64,000 bases of DNA from Takakia lepidozioides. Taxonomy: Eukaryota > Streptophyta > Takakiopsida > Takakiales > Takakiaceae. The notes under the pieces are model-generated. The model did no database searches. It was not told where the DNA came from and saw nothing but the letters and a program-made list of their open reading frames with translations. Position numbers and translations under genes: made by a program. This document shows positions 1 through 9,858 of this stretch, piece by piece. The DNA is taken from positions 25,792,001 through 25,856,000 of the forward strand of contig CM060734.1 of the NCBI GenBank assembly GCA_030704615.1, written 5' to 3'. How positions within the stretch are numbered: position 1 is the first letter of the stretch; every line of letters begins with the position of its first letter.

Positions 1-411
1 GAGTGGTGTGGGAGAGTCTGAACTCTCCGTTGGTTCTGCCACATCTTCCTCTCCCTCTTTATCTTGTGATTAGGAAACTGGAGTTCCTGCCTTTGGTGTC
101 CCATGCCAACTCTTATCAAAGATTTCTGTCAAATCTTTTATCCAAGGATGTACCTCAGATCTCTCCCCTCGTGGCTAATCTTCTTCCTGTACCAAATCCC
201 TTAATCTTTCTTGTAAAGAATAAGAAGGAGTGGCATCCAACTCTGGTTCCTCCGGTATGGGTGATGTACTCTTTGATCTTAATGGTGTGAGAGGTCCAGA
301 TGATTCCCCTATGTCTATTCCTCTCTCCCAAAGATATGGATAATTAGCTTTCAGATAACTTTCTATTTTTGCTGAATATCTCTGGAGTCTAGCTTCTCTT
401 TCATCACTCAT
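1..411 (-). pseudogene. G1 gag, N-terminal part (Ty3/gypsy), cut by window edge
   Basis: This is the beginning of a retrotransposon capsid gene on the minus strand, starting at ATG 411 (MSDEREARLQRY). It carries the stretch ATPSYSLQERLRDLV, which recurs at 13,110-13,160 in G3 gag, and LRDLVQEED just before an in-frame amber stop. The same gag resumes beyond the stop to the window edge with a WHGTP motif and acidic serine-rich sequence. It follows ORF0 of the same element with about 20 bases between. The homologue in G5 begins at 46,596. The capsid fold region itself lies outside the window. One stop codon makes this copy a pseudogene unless suppressed. Confidence 0.7.
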
Positions 412-431
412 GTCCCATGTCTTTCATTTCT

Positions 432-1127
432 TTAATGTGGCAATAACCAAAACTCTCTTCTGTAGTACCTCTCATATATGCCCGGGTTTCTTTCAAGCTT
501 CAATGCACCCTTGGCTATACTAGAAGTCTCCGTTACTATATAACCATATGGCAAACAAGTCTGGAAAGCTGTTCTTGGTGTGAGTTTGATCCACAGAATA
601 TCCTTTGGAATCCAATTCTTTACCAGTACAAGCTCCTCATGCATATGAGTATAAACATTCACCTTCCTTTCCTCCCAGCCTTCAAACTCTACTCGCTTAA
701 TGGATAGCAATGCTATCACATAAACCAGTGTTGGTAACCAACGTGCTCTTCCTCTACAGGCCACCTGATAAATCTTTATCACTCCTTTCTCCAGACCCCA
801 CTCAGGGTCAGCATCATGCACTCTCTTAAGAATGTTTTCTTTACAACCGTCTGGCAATTCCAAGAACCTCTGAAAGAATTGTTTGGACAATCTTTCCTTC
901 TCAGTTCCACATGGAATTTGATTCACATCAAATTCTTTAATTCTCCATCCACCATGATCCCACCAGATGCCTGTCACATCTGGTTGTTCATGACCCAGTT
1001 CCCCAGTATGGTCGCCAAATGTCGAGCGGCTTTTACTCACCCATCCCTTCGCTATCCGAGGTGGAAACTCCAAGATAGAAGAGTTGGATATCTCTAAGCA
1101 CTCAACCCGCTCAGAACAATCAGTCAT
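432..1127 (-). CDS. G1 ORF0, 231-codon protein upstream of gag
   Basis: This open frame lies between the LTR and gag of G1 and is intact here. Its product has no family I recognise. It is rich in tryptophan and charged residues, with the motifs GIWWDHGGWRIKEFDVNQ, WGLEKGVIKIYQ and KNWIPKDILWIKL, and no signal peptide or membrane helix is evident. The first 36 codons lie inside the LTR (1,020-1,127) and the frame crosses the primer binding site (TGGCGACCATACTGGGG, minus strand just below 1,018). Copies occur at 8,429-9,124 (intact), 45,880-46,560 (frameshifted) and, much diverged, at 57,462-57,836. Plant Ogre/Tat elements are known to carry an extra ORF of unknown function upstream of gag, and this looks like the counterpart. 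Function is unknown. Confidence 0.75.
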   Translation of the reverse strand: MTDCSERVECLEISNSSILEFPPRIAKGWVSKSRSTFGDHTGELGHEQPDVTGIWWDHGGWRIKEFDVNQIPCGTEKERLSKQFFQRFLELPDGCKENILKRVHDADPEWGLEKGVIKIYQVACRGRARWLPTLVYVIALLSIKRVEFEGWEERKVNVYTHMHEELVLVKNWIPKDILWIKLTPRTAFQTCLPYGYIVTETSSIAKGALKLERNPGIYERYYRREFWLLPH

Positions 1128-2001
1128 GACCTGCAGCTAATGAATCATGGTTGTTCTTCCTATTTGTATTCCTTCCTGCCTTCATGTTATCAATTTATCT
1201 TACCGTGTGTACTGAAGCATCAGATTGCTTTAGTATCTACTAAGTTCCAGTTAATCATGCATTCATTCCACAGCTTCTCTCGTGTCTCTCTACACAGTAT
1301 GTTTGTATCGATTCAGTATCGGATTAAGATTAGTCATGTTTCATGCCTATGCCATGGTGTCTCTATTCTATCCTAGTGTATAATTCTACAGCTTGCATGA
1401 ACTAAGCCTCATTCAAGTCATCATCTTCTCTACACTGTTTCCCGCTCTTCGTTACGTCTCCTCCTCTCCTGAACAAGTCGCCCTCTCCTCGAAGTGATCC
1501 CCTTCCCATTGCCGCCCTCATAATCTACCCGCAAGCTGTTCTAACCACCTAACTAACTAACCGTCACCCCTGAAGTAACACGTTCCCTCTGCAGTTGTCG
1601 TTCCCTCACAGTCGTTTCCTGTCAATGATAACTGTTCCCCATGTACTGTGACAGGCTGTGTCAAGCTGTGTCGGGTTGTGTAAAGCTGTGTCCGGTTGTG
1701 ACTGGCTGTGCGAAGCTGTGTCGGGCTGTGTGAAGCCGTGTCAGGCTGTGACTGGTTGTGCGAAGCTGTGTCGGGCTGTGACTGGCTGTGCGAAGCTGTG
1801 TCGGGCTGTGTGAAGCTGTGTCGGGCTGTGACTGGCTGTGCTAAGCTGTGTCGAGCTGTGTGAAGCTGTGTCGAACTGTGTAACCCCCCTAAAGCCTGCT
1901 CCTGCCACCCCTAAGGCCCCTGTTGGTCTCAGTCTGCGCAAAAATTAAGGGTACCCCACAGAACCCATAAAAGCGTCTAAGTCCCAAGCAGCCCTCTAAT
2001 A
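1020..2001 (-). repeat. LTR of the ORF0 gypsy family (shared by G1 and G2)
   Basis: Read on the minus strand it starts TATTAGAGGGCT (family consensus TGTTAGAGGGCT) and ends GCCGCTCGACA, followed two bases later by a primer-binding-like TGGCGACCATACTGG. Sister LTRs are at 7,606-8,536, 36,343-37,334, 44,288-44,999 and 45,000-45,987. It is the 5' LTR of G1. The post-pol ORF of G2 ends at its other edge, so it may also have served as the 3' LTR of G2. The last 108 bases encode the start of ORF0. Confidence 0.8.
1645..1880 (-). repeat. TGTGTCGGGC minisatellite inside LTR
   Basis: An irregular tandem array built from units such as GTGTCGGGCTGTGACTGGCT (roughly 10, 20 or 30 bases, plus-strand reading). 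The same repeat type is found at the equivalent place of every LTR of this family, and again downstream of integrase in G4 and G5. Confidence 0.8.
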
Positions 2002-3051
2002 GTACTTCTCCGTCAGCAGAATGTGTGTGTCGCGGACATTTGTGCTCTGAGTGCTGGTGTTGTAATTCTCCAAGAACTCCCTGCACAGCTCGTCGTGCTT
2101 AAGGTTCCAGTCCAGCGTGGTGATGAAGTATTGCAGGCCAAGACTGTCCAACGTCTCTTGTGTCTCTGTGTCCTGCTCAATCTTCCGCAACGCCGAGCTG
2201 ATTTTGAAATTCACTTGCGCATAAGAACTTGGTGCCTTCCGCTTGGTGTTTGCCATTTCTCTTAGTCTTGCGGTTATTGTAAGGAATTGGAGCACCAATT
2301 CCTGTATCATAAACAGTATGAAGCACACTGGAAGTTGTGTAGACAACAATTTCCAGTTTGCGGAAGAGAAGGTGAGGAGTTCGTTTCTAGGTTTAAGTAG
2401 GGGTTCTCCTCTGTAGGCTTCTCCTCTAACTTCTCTCGAGGTTCTCGTGGAGGTAATTTTGTCCTGCTGTTTGCCTAGGTTTAAAGCGCAGTTAGTTTTA
2501 ATTGCTGGGCCCCGGGTTACCAAGAAGCATTTAGCTTCTGGTAACGGTTTTGAGAAAACTTCATCCCTTTTGTGCCTGATTTTCTTCCGTTGGTGTTTTC
2601 TTCGTGATTTGTTTTGGATCGAACTGATGGTCGTTGATGATTGTCCGATTTCGGTTAGTTTATGTTCATCCATCTTGGATGTGTTCATCCACTTTGGTAC
2701 GTGGTCTGTTTTTACATGGGCGGCATGTGCGCAGTACTTGCAGCTTGGTTTAATGGCTTTGCCCTTATCATTCGCCGTCTGTTGGCAATCCGTTGGATTG
2801 CGCCGTCGTTCTGCCTCTGTGTTATGATCGATGGTTAGTGGTGTATGATTACCACAGTCGGTGGGGTGATCTGGAGCGTACATCTCGGAGTTTAACACAA
2901 GCAGTGACTCGTTGGCTGCTTCGTATTCGTTCACGGTTCTGTAGGGCATCTGTGCTGGCCACGGTTCACCATACGGTATACGGGGCGGTAATGTTGTCCT
3001 CCAGATGAATGGTGGTCTAGCCGTCGTGGTGCCCTGAATTTGTGTTGCCAC
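1996..3051 (-). CDS. G2 post-pol ORF with Cys/His finger
   Basis: An open frame of 351 codons lies downstream of integrase on the minus strand of G2. Its N-terminal half is hydrophilic and has a knuckle-like SCKYCAHAAHVKTDH (C-x2-C-x4-H). The middle is very basic (KSRRKHQRKKIRHKRDE), as for a nucleic-acid binding or nuclear protein. The last third has MANTKRKAPSS and a helical tail ending EKYY exactly at the LTR edge. It sits where G4 has its CCHC ORF (40,923-41,828), and the two share the first finger spacing, so they are probably diverged counterparts. Part of the frame may be a fusion by chance; I cannot name a family. Confidence 0.5.
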   Translation of the reverse strand: MATQIQGTTTARPPFIWRTTLPPRIPYGEPWPAQMPYRTVNEYEAANESLLVLNSEMYAPDHPTDCGNHTPLTIDHNTEAERRRNPTDCQQTANDKGKAIKPSCKYCAHAAHVKTDHVPKWMNTSKMDEHKLTEIGQSSTTISSIQNKSRRKHQRKKIRHKRDEVFSKPLPEAKCFLVTRGPAIKTNCALNLGKQQDKITSTRTSREVRGEAYRGEPLLKPRNELLTFSSANWKLLSTQLPVCFILFMIQELVLQFLTITARLREMANTKRKAPSSYAQVNFKISSALRKIEQDTETQETLDSLGLQYFITTLDWNLKHDELCREFLENYNTSTQSTNVRDTHILLTEKYY

Positions 3052-3066
3052 CTGTCTTAGTACATG

Positions 3067-4875
3067 CTAATTCACCGTGTTGTGATGAATGTAGTATGCA
3101 CTGGCGGTTTCACGCTCCTCATCTTCAGTTTGATCTTCCTCGTTGGCATATAAGTCATGTATTTTGTCATGTATTCCTTGGTAGCCTTTTAACTTGTTAA
3201 TATTAATTCGTCCCACGATTTCTTGTTCCAAGGTCTGCAAATCAACAGTTCCATTGTCATGTACCTTTTTGATTTGAAATGGTCCCATCCATGGCATTTT
3301 CAATTTTCCGCCCAGTTTGATCTTCTTGATTTTTGGTAACCATAAAACAATGTCCCCGTCCTGGAAAGATTACTCTTTCCCTTCGGATATTCTTTTTCTT
3401 TGTTGTTCTTGAGTTCGTGCCATGTTATCTGCGGTGTCTGCCCGAACTTCTTCCAGATGGAATAACTCATATTCCCTGATTCGTAGAGATTCCTCTAAAC
3501 CCCATCGTTCATGAGTTCCGGTTCGTAGCGTGGGTATCATACATTCAATGGGTAATAGTGCCTCTGCTCCATACACCAGTTGAAATGGTGTATGTTTCGT
3601 GGTCACCTTATATGATGTCTTGAATGCCCATAGTGTTGTGTTTAATTTGGTGTCCCAATCTATACAATTGGCATTTACTATCTTGGTTAAGATAGTGCAT
3701 AATATCTTGTTGGTAGATTCGGCCTGGCCATTTCCTTGGGGATAGTAAGCAATACTCTTGTGATGTACGATCATGAACTCCTCCGTCAAGCATTTTATGG
3801 CATCATTTATAAAATGTGATCCCTGATCACTGACGAATTCCAGTGGGCAACCAAATCGTGTGATGATGTTTTCATATAAGAATTTGGCTGTCGATCTGGC
3901 AATGTTGTCTCTTAGTGCCTTGGCCTCTACCCATTTGGTAGTGTAGTCAGTGGCTGTGAGGATGTATTGGTTATGTGTGTACCTTGCTGGAGGTTTAATG
4001 GGCCCCACAAAGTCTAGCCCCCATCGCTGAAATGGTTTTGTTGGTAGTATTGGGTGCATAGTACCATTCCCAGTTCGTTCTACTGGTCCCATCCTCTGGC
4101 AAACATCACACTGTTGACAATGTTCATAAGTGTCTCCAAATACAGTAGGCCACCAGTAATCTGCTAATAATATCTTCTTTGCTGTCAGGTCCGAACTGAA
4201 GTGTCCTCCTGCAATTCCTTCGTGTAGTTCTTGCATCACTGTTTTGGCTTGCTCTTTGTTTACACATCTTCTCATTCCTCTTTTGTACAAAATCCCCTTG
4301 ATTACTGTGTATGGCTTGCTTTTCATTGAAAGCTTTCTCCTGTCATCTTTGGTGTAGTCTTCAGGAAATTTCCCTGTGTTCAGATAGTATTTGATTGGCC
4401 ATTGCCAATCATCTTGATCTTGATTCTGAATGTCTTCTGATTCTTCCTTGGTAACTGTATACGCTCCAATACTGATATTGGCCAATTCTTGATTCTTTGT
4501 TTCTTTGTTTTCCTTGTCATCTTCTTCTTCTGGATCTGGCTCTTCCTCAATAATAGGTCCTTCATCAAGAGGTTCATCTTCATTTGATGAGTCCTCTTCT
4601 TCATCAGTGTCATCCATGAGTTTAAGAGCATCTGGAAAGTCATAGTCTCCTTGAAACATTCCCAAAGTGTTTATAGGATCTGTCTCTTCATCTGGTGCTT
4701 CTGGTTGAACAGCAAACAAAAATGCGTCGGACAGTTGATCCTCTACCCCCCGTGGCTGGTTCTCCTGTAGTAATCCTTGACAGATGATCTGCTGTAACAT
4801 GTAATCTCCCTGGTTTATGAACAACTTCAAAATCATACTCATGAAGAAGTAATAACCATCGAGCAACCCTGCCAC
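3067..4875 (-). pseudogene. G2 integrase region of Ty3/gypsy pol
   Basis: The minus-strand frame 4,875-3,370, followed by 3,303-3,067, encodes integrase after an acidic linker. The H2C2 finger is visible (HEGIAGGHF then [11 protein letters not shown]), then the catalytic core with D in [10 protein letters not shown] in FVSDQGSHF and E in GQAESTNK. The C-terminal part continues as MPWMGPFQIKKV and ends in NINKLKGY, without a chromodomain. This is the plant Tat/Athila-like, non-chromovirus type. A stop near 3,370 separates the last segment. The element would integrate cDNA into nuclear DNA. It follows RNase H of the same polyprotein. Confidence 0.88.
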
Positions 4876-5215
4876 TAGCTAGTGGTCGATTTGCTAAATG
4901 AACTAGAGCCTGATGATCAACAATAAACTTAAAGCGATTGCCAAGTAAATAATGCCGAAACTTTTGAACAGCATAAATCATTGCCAATGCTTCCCTTTCT
5001 GTGGTACTATAGTTCTTCTCGGCTGCTGTCGACAATCTGCTTGCATAATAGATTGGTGAATCTATTGTGCCTGTCACATTCTGAGCTAGAACTGCTCCCA
5101 AAGCAATGCCTAATGCATCGCTGTGTACATGAAATGGTAAATCCCATCTTGGATTTATCAGAATTGGTGCTGCTGTGAGTGCCCTTTTTAGTGAATCAAA
5201 TGATTCATGGCAAGC
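4688..5215 (-). pseudogene. G2 RNase H domain
   Basis: Minus-strand coding sequence from about 5,215 to 4,740 matches the gypsy RNase H: HVHSDALGIALGAVLAQ, YYASRL, NYSTTEREALAMIYAVQKFRHYLLG, FIVDHQALVHL and the tail [14 protein letters not shown]. The acidic residues D, E and D of the active site are visible in these blocks. A frameshift near 4,740-4,875 moves the frame into the acidic linker before integrase. It is part of the pol polyprotein. Confidence 0.85.
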
Positions 5216-5251
5216 TAGAGACCATCGGTATTCGGCATCTTGCTCAGCAAT

Positions 5252-6511
5252 CTATAGACTGGTGCCGCTCTGTGAGCATATTTGTCCATGTATCTTCTGT
5301 AATAGCTTGTCTGTCCCAGAAATCTTTCGAGTTTCTTGGGATTTTCTGGTGGTGGTATTTTCCACTAGAATTCCCTGTTGGCACACAATGTGTCCCAACA
5401 ATAATCCTGAATTCACACAAAATGTACATTTTTCCGGTTTGAGACTTACTCCATTGTTTCTGCAGGCTTGTAGGCAAAGTTTTAATTGTGCCAAGTGTTT
5501 GGATTTCTGTCCGAAGACACTGAAATCATCCAAAAATACTTGCATAAAATCGTTGAGATAAATCTTGAATATCTCAGATACTGCTCGCTGAAACGTGGCT
5601 GGTGCGTTGCAAAGTCCAAATGGCATGACTTTATAAGCATAGGTTCCCCATTCAGTGATGAATGCGGTCTTTTCTCGGTCTTCTTCTACCATCTGCACCT
5701 GGTTGTACCCACTAAACCCGTCCATGAATGGGTACATCTCATGTCCGGCCACTGTGTCCAACACTATTTCGGTGAAAGGTAGTGGAAAGGGGTCTTTCTT
5801 GGTTCCTGCGTTTAACTTGCGGTAGTCTACACATACTCGTAATTTTCCATTTTTCTTGGGTACTATCACAATGGGCGATAACCATTGTGGCGTCTCTACT
5901 GGGTATATGAATCCTGCATCCAGTAATTTCTTGATTTCTTCCCAAACTTTAGCTACATAGTTGGGGTTCATTTTGTAACGGTTCTGACGAATTGGTTTTG
6001 TGTCAACTTCCAATTCAATTCGGTGTTGATAGATGTTGGAAGGTATACCCTTCAAATCTTTGTAGTTCCAGGCAAATACATCATTGTATCGAGTGAAGAA
6101 TGCAGTGGCTTCTTGTAGAAATGATTCTTCAAGACCTGCACTTACTCGTATTATCTGTGGTTCTTCCCCTGTTCCCAAATTCACTTGAATCAATTGAGTT
6201 TCTTCCGTTACTGTCCATCCTGCAATTTCTTGTCCGATGGTTGCAATTGTGGCAGGTATCTCACTGATTTTAATGTCTTCTTCCCTTTCTTGATAAAAAC
6301 GGGCAGGGTGTTGAGGTGTGTCCATAGCTTCTTCCTCCGGATCTTCCGTTCTTGGAGTATTCGGTTCTCCTTGGGTTTTCACCATGTGACATCCTACTGT
6401 TGTGGTATGCTTGACCACTAATTGCCCAATAGGTTCCAACTGTGGATGTGCTGCATATACTGTGGCTTCTTCTTCATCCGATAGTCCACTAGACCAATCA
6501 TACTCTTCCAC
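5252..6511 (-). pseudogene. G2 reverse transcriptase
   Basis: The 419-codon frame begins with an acidic linker containing EEYDWSSGLSDEEEATVYAAHP, then the RT fold: IYPVETPQWLSPIVIVPKKNG, LRVCVDYRKLNAGTKKDPFPLP, FMDGFSGYNQVQM, VMPFGLCNAPATFQR and the catalytic QVFLDDFSVFG. A frameshift after GILVENTTT breaks the thumb region (normally RKTEAIK..SYYRRF). The aspartates of DGF and LDDF are present. Belongs to the same pol as the neighbouring protease and RNase H. Confidence 0.9.
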
Positions 6512-6718
6512 TATGCAAGATCATTTCTCTCGTGGAATGGTACCTCGTTGCTTCGTAGTGATGGTGACTTGTTCTGATCCCTTTTTGATCGTGAGAGTCT
6601 GACTTCCCCAATCGTGGTGTGATTGGGCTTGTGTTAACCATGGTCGGCCAAGTAGTAGTGAATATCCTTCGGCCACATCCTCCATTCTGAGAATGGTTAC
6701 TGATACTTCGTATACTAG

Positions 6719-6990
6719 TCATGCTACTTCCATTGCAAGTCGTCTGATGATACCCAATGGTTGCACTTTTCGTTGATCAGCCATTTGTACCGTGAATGGA
6801 GCAGGTTCCATGTGCCCCAATCCTAGTGACTTCTTCATCTTCTCTGTCATGATATTCACTCCGGATCCTCCATCGATGAGTACATCCGTTACCATCTTCC
6901 GTCCAATACGTATATTTTCCAAACAAAGCTTGAAGTTGAAAATCTGATTTAGGCCCTCTAAAGGAGGAGCATGCATTGTGGAGTTCCACT
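6719..6990 (-). pseudogene. G2 retropepsin-like protease
   Basis: The minus-strand frame has the aspartic protease active-site region in the form DVLIDGGSGVNIMT, preceded by FKLCLENIRIGRKMVT and followed by PAPFTVQMADQRKVQPLG. The motif reads D-G-G rather than D-T/S-G, which is usual in this plant lineage. A stop separates it from the linker VTILRMEDVAEGYSLLLGRP that continues to RT. Upstream coding is lost at a C homopolymer (7,188-7,212), so gag of G2 is absent. Confidence 0.75.
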
Positions 6991-7187
6991 GAATCTATGA
7001 TTGACAAGGGGATGGCCCCATGAGTCCATTGGAATTGAGAGCTTTTGAAGCTTGTATTTGAAGTGATTGAAGAAAGAATCTTTGTGATTTCGTTACTAAT
7101 TTGGAATATAGTATGCTCTGGAAAAGAGGACCAGCAGGCTGGATCTGGGACTTGAGGCCACCATCAGGCCCACTATGTACTAATTTG

Positions 7188-7212
7188 CCCCCCCCCCCCC
7201 CCCCCCCCCCCA
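7188..7212. repeat. C25 homopolymer at the G2 truncation point
   Basis: A run of 25 C on the plus strand. Recognisable G2 sequence ends here. Length is likely to vary and be hard to sequence. Confidence 0.9.
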
Positions 7213-7605
7213 AGCAAGCCATGGAGGCCTAGGGGAGGGGGGAGTTGTTTATTTTTGTTTTGGGGTTTGGGCGGACTAAATTTCATTGATAGCAGCTGCC
7301 CCATAGTCGCGAGCAGCCCGGGTGCTGCGCCTAGAAGCTAGGTACTCGATTACTTGAAGTGTGGAGGCAGCCGTGGCCCAGCCACGACGTACGGGGCCCC
7401 AGCGCTGACCTGAGTTGTACTGTGATCAAGTACACCAGCCGCGTGTGGCCCAGAAACGAGGCGCTGAAGTGTGTAAGCAGGGCGCGGGTCTTTTTCCCGC
7501 TGGATAACCAAAATTGTTGACAGACCGGCGGTTGCCGGCTTTAACTGTAGCGGTCCACAGCGCAGACCGCTCTGCGCGGAGCCAAGCCCCACCAGGGGCG
7601 GTCTA
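7213..7605. other. GC-rich spacer, no gene recognised
   Basis: About 390 bases between the truncated G2 and the G3 LTR. It has several short GC-rich inverted motifs (for example around the CAGCCGTGGC and GCGGTCCACAGCGCAGACCGC stretches) but no frame or family I can support. Confidence 0.4.
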
Positions 7606-8536
7606 TGTTACAGGGCTGCATCGGACTTAGACAATTTAGGGGTTCTGTGGGGTACCCTTAATTTTGCGCAGACCTTAAGGTGTGACAGACTCAGACCAGC
7701 ACAGGCCTCAAGGATGGCAGACACAGGCTCATATAGGCAGCAGTCACAGGCTTACACAGCCTATCACAGTCTATCACAGTCCGTCACAGCTCGACACAGT
7801 ACACAGCTCGACACAGCCGTCATGGTCTATCACAGCTGACACAACCTGTCACAGTGCGACACAGTTCACAGCCCGACACAGCCTGACACAACGCCACACA
7901 GTCGACACAGGTCACAGGGCACTGTTATCACTAGCGGGGAATGAGAGTGCGGGAATGTCACCAACATAGGGAACGACAATACTTACGTACTGTCTTGGCT
8001 GGCAGTTAGTTAGTTAAGCGGTTAGAACAACTTGGGGGTTGATTATGCAAAGTAGCTACAGAGATGGGATCACTTCTTGGAGCACGATCTTGGAGAACAG
8101 GGATTGGAGAGCACACAGAGGAGGAGAGACGATCTATTGTAGCTTGATACATGCAAGTTGTAGAGATGTTACTGTAGGATAGATTAGAGACACCATGGCT
8201 TCGGCCTGACATGTGATAGTTATTAATACGATACCTACTTCATACTCACACTGTGTAGGGAGACTTGAGTGAAGTTGTGGAATGTATGCTTAAGTTGTTA
8301 GAATGGAACTCGGTAGATTGCAGAAGCAGTCTGATACTTCAACCTAGGCAGTAAGGTAACATACTAAATATGAATGCAAGAAGGAATAGATATAGGGAAG
8401 CACCCCCATGATACACTAGCTGTAGGTCATGATTGATTGTTCTGAGCGGGCTGAGTACTTGGAGATATCCAGCTCTTCTATCTTGGAGTTTCTACCTCAG
8501 ATAGCTAAGGGATGGGTGAGTAAAAGCCGCTCAACA
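7606..8536 (+). repeat. G3 5' LTR (ORF0 gypsy family)
   Basis: Starts TGTTACAGGGCTG and ends GCCGCTCAACA, followed by TT and the primer binding site. It contains a CACAG-rich minisatellite at about 7,735-7,915 and the block GGGGTACCCTTAATTTT shared by all LTRs of the family. The last 108 bases carry the first 36 codons of ORF0. No TATA box was obvious. Confidence 0.8.
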
Positions 8537-9124
8537 TTTGGCGACCATAGTGGGAAGCTGATTCAAGAACAACTAGATGTGACAGGCATCTGGTGGGATC
8601 ATGGTGGATGGAGAATCAAAGAATTTGATGTGAATCAAATTCCCTGTGAAACTGAGAAAGAAAGATTGTCCAAACAATTCTTTCAGAAGTTCTTGGAATT
8701 GCCAGACCGTTGCAAGGAAAGTATTCTCGAGAGAGTGCATGATGCTCATCCAGAGTGGGGTCTGGAAAAAGGAGTGATAAAGATCTATCAAGCAGCCTGT
8801 AAAGGGAGAGCGAGATGGTTACCAACACTGGTTTATGTGATAGCGTTGCTATCCATTAAACAAGTGGAGTTCGAAAGCTGGGAGGAACGAAAAGTGAATG
8901 TTTACACTCATATGCATGAAGAGCTTGAATTGGTAAAGAATTGGATTCCAAAGGATATTCTTTGGATCAAGCTTACACCAAAAACAACTTTTCAAACTTG
9001 TTTGCCATATGGTTATATGGTAACGGAGTCTTCCAGTCTAGCCAAGGGTGCATTAAAGCTTGAAAGAAATCCAGGCATATACGAGAGATACTACAGGAGA
9101 GAGTTTTGGTTATTGCCTCATTAA
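8429..9124 (+). CDS. G3 ORF0, intact 231-codon frame
   Basis: Full-length and open in this copy, with the same length as the G1 copy. It starts at ATG 8,429 in the LTR and passes through the PBS with SRSTFGDHSG encoded across the LTR-PBS junction. Conserved blocks are GIWWDHGGWRIKEFDVNQ, ARWLPTLVYVIALLSIKQ, VNVYTHMHEELELVKNWIPK and ERYYRREFWLLPH at the C-terminus. The central ARWLPTLVYVIALLSI is mildly hydrophobic but short for a membrane anchor. That two copies keep the frame open while gag and pol decay suggests recent coding constraint. No known domain recognised. Confidence 0.75.
   Translation: MIDCSERAEYLEISSSSILEFLPQIAKGWVSKSRSTFGDHSGKLIQEQLDVTGIWWDHGGWRIKEFDVNQIPCETEKERLSKQFFQKFLELPDRCKESILERVHDAHPEWGLEKGVIKIYQAACKGRARWLPTLVYVIALLSIKQVEFESWEERKVNVYTHMHEELELVKNWIPKDILWIKLTPKTTFQTCLPYGYMVTESSSLAKGALKLERNPGIYERYYRREFWLLPH
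8539..8556 (+). other. G3 primer binding site
   Basis: TGGCGACCATAGTGGG begins two bases after the LTR end, the usual spacing. It resembles the TGGCGAC-type sites of Ogre/Tat elements. I did not match it to a specific tRNA. Confidence 0.6.
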
Positions 9125-9142
9125 AGACATGAAAGACATGTG

Positions 9143-9306
9143 TCGTGAGTGATGAAAGGGAAGCGAGACTTCAGAGATATTCAACAAAAAGAGAAAGTTA
9201 TTTAAAAGCTAATTATCCATATCTCTGGGAGAAAAGAATAGATATAGGGGAATCATCTGGACCTCTCACACCACCAAGACCAGAGAGTACATCACCCATA
9301 CCGTGA
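9143..9306 (+). pseudogene. G3 gag, first segment
   Basis: Homologous to the G5 gag start at 46,596, but the initiator position reads GTG (GTGAGTGATGAAAGGG) instead of ATG. It encodes SDEREARLQRYSTKRESYLKANYPYLWE in pieces, and stops at 9,306 where homology to gag breaks (after the ACATCACCCATACCG block). The gag resumes at about 13,103. Confidence 0.65.
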
Positions 9307-9388
9307 TTGGAACAAAAATACAAGCTGTCACATATGGTTCTCCTAGCTTGCAGCTAACTTAAAACTCACTTCACGCCGTCAGCCTTCT

Positions 9389-9775
9389 TCAGGCTACGGA
9401 CAGGCCACAACATGTAACTGCCCTTCGCGTGCACAAGTGTGGTCTGTGGGGGATCACCGTTGTGGTTTGGGAAGGTAAGTGGACCTTTCCATTGTTGTAA
9501 TCTGTAACCTTGATCTTGTACCAGCCAGTCTGTATGTCTTTGGAATGAAACTTGTCTCTACCTGCGACTCCGGCCACGTGCCTTGTGGCAACAGCGGCCT
9601 TCCTCTGCTTGTCATGAGGATTCAGTAGATACACTGTCTCCCCCATCTGCCATGACAAGCATGAATTGGAAGTCATAATCAAAATGACTAAACTGAAAAC
9701 CCTCAAAGCAAAGCAGCAACCCAGCAAACCTTGAACAAAAAAAAACCTAGCCAAACACATGCGAATCCATAACAA
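9389..9775 (-). pseudogene. possible C-terminal exon of a CACTA-type transposon protein
   Basis: Minus-strand frame in which the informative part starts after a plausible acceptor (CATGGCAG at about 9,653) with MGETVYLLNPHDKQRKAAVA and continues GWYKIKVTDYN and LPSQ. This G-x2-V-x-L..VA..G..V.V..LP pattern resembles the C-terminal domain seen in plant CACTA (En/Spm) associated proteins. The resemblance is by eye only. The N-terminal part of the frame is probably intron. It lies outside the terminal motif at 9,822 and is a separate scrap in the G3 gag insertion. Confidence 0.3.
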
Positions 9776-9821
9776 ACCCTAGGCAAACAAAACTCAGGAC
9801 TGTAGCAAACCCGAGGGGCTG

Positions 9822-9858
9822 CTATTTCATGAGCGGCATGAGCATGAGCGGAAAAAAA
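9822..9858 (+). repeat. candidate terminal repeat GCTATTTCATGAGC, copy 1
   Basis: GCTATTTCATGAGC followed by CATGAGC repeats, then an A-run. The same motif is at 22,372-22,400 beside the MULE-type unit. Both point inward to GGCGCC arrays. Given the inverted gene order of the two units, they fit the two ends of one family of inverted-repeat transposon. Confidence 0.4.

Noticed and set aside
1140-1376. 78-codon plus-strand frame
   Set aside because: Antisense to the U3/R part of the LTR, with no conservation of frame in sister LTRs.
1645-1880. CRISPR-like array
   Set aside because: No regular spacers; units are irregular 10-30 base minisatellite repeats within an LTR, in a plant context.
1741-1941. 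HSPTQLHTARHS-type repetitive frames (also 7,682, 36,958, 45,102)
   Set aside because: Translation of the CACAG minisatellite; changing unit lengths and all-strand openness show it is not coding.
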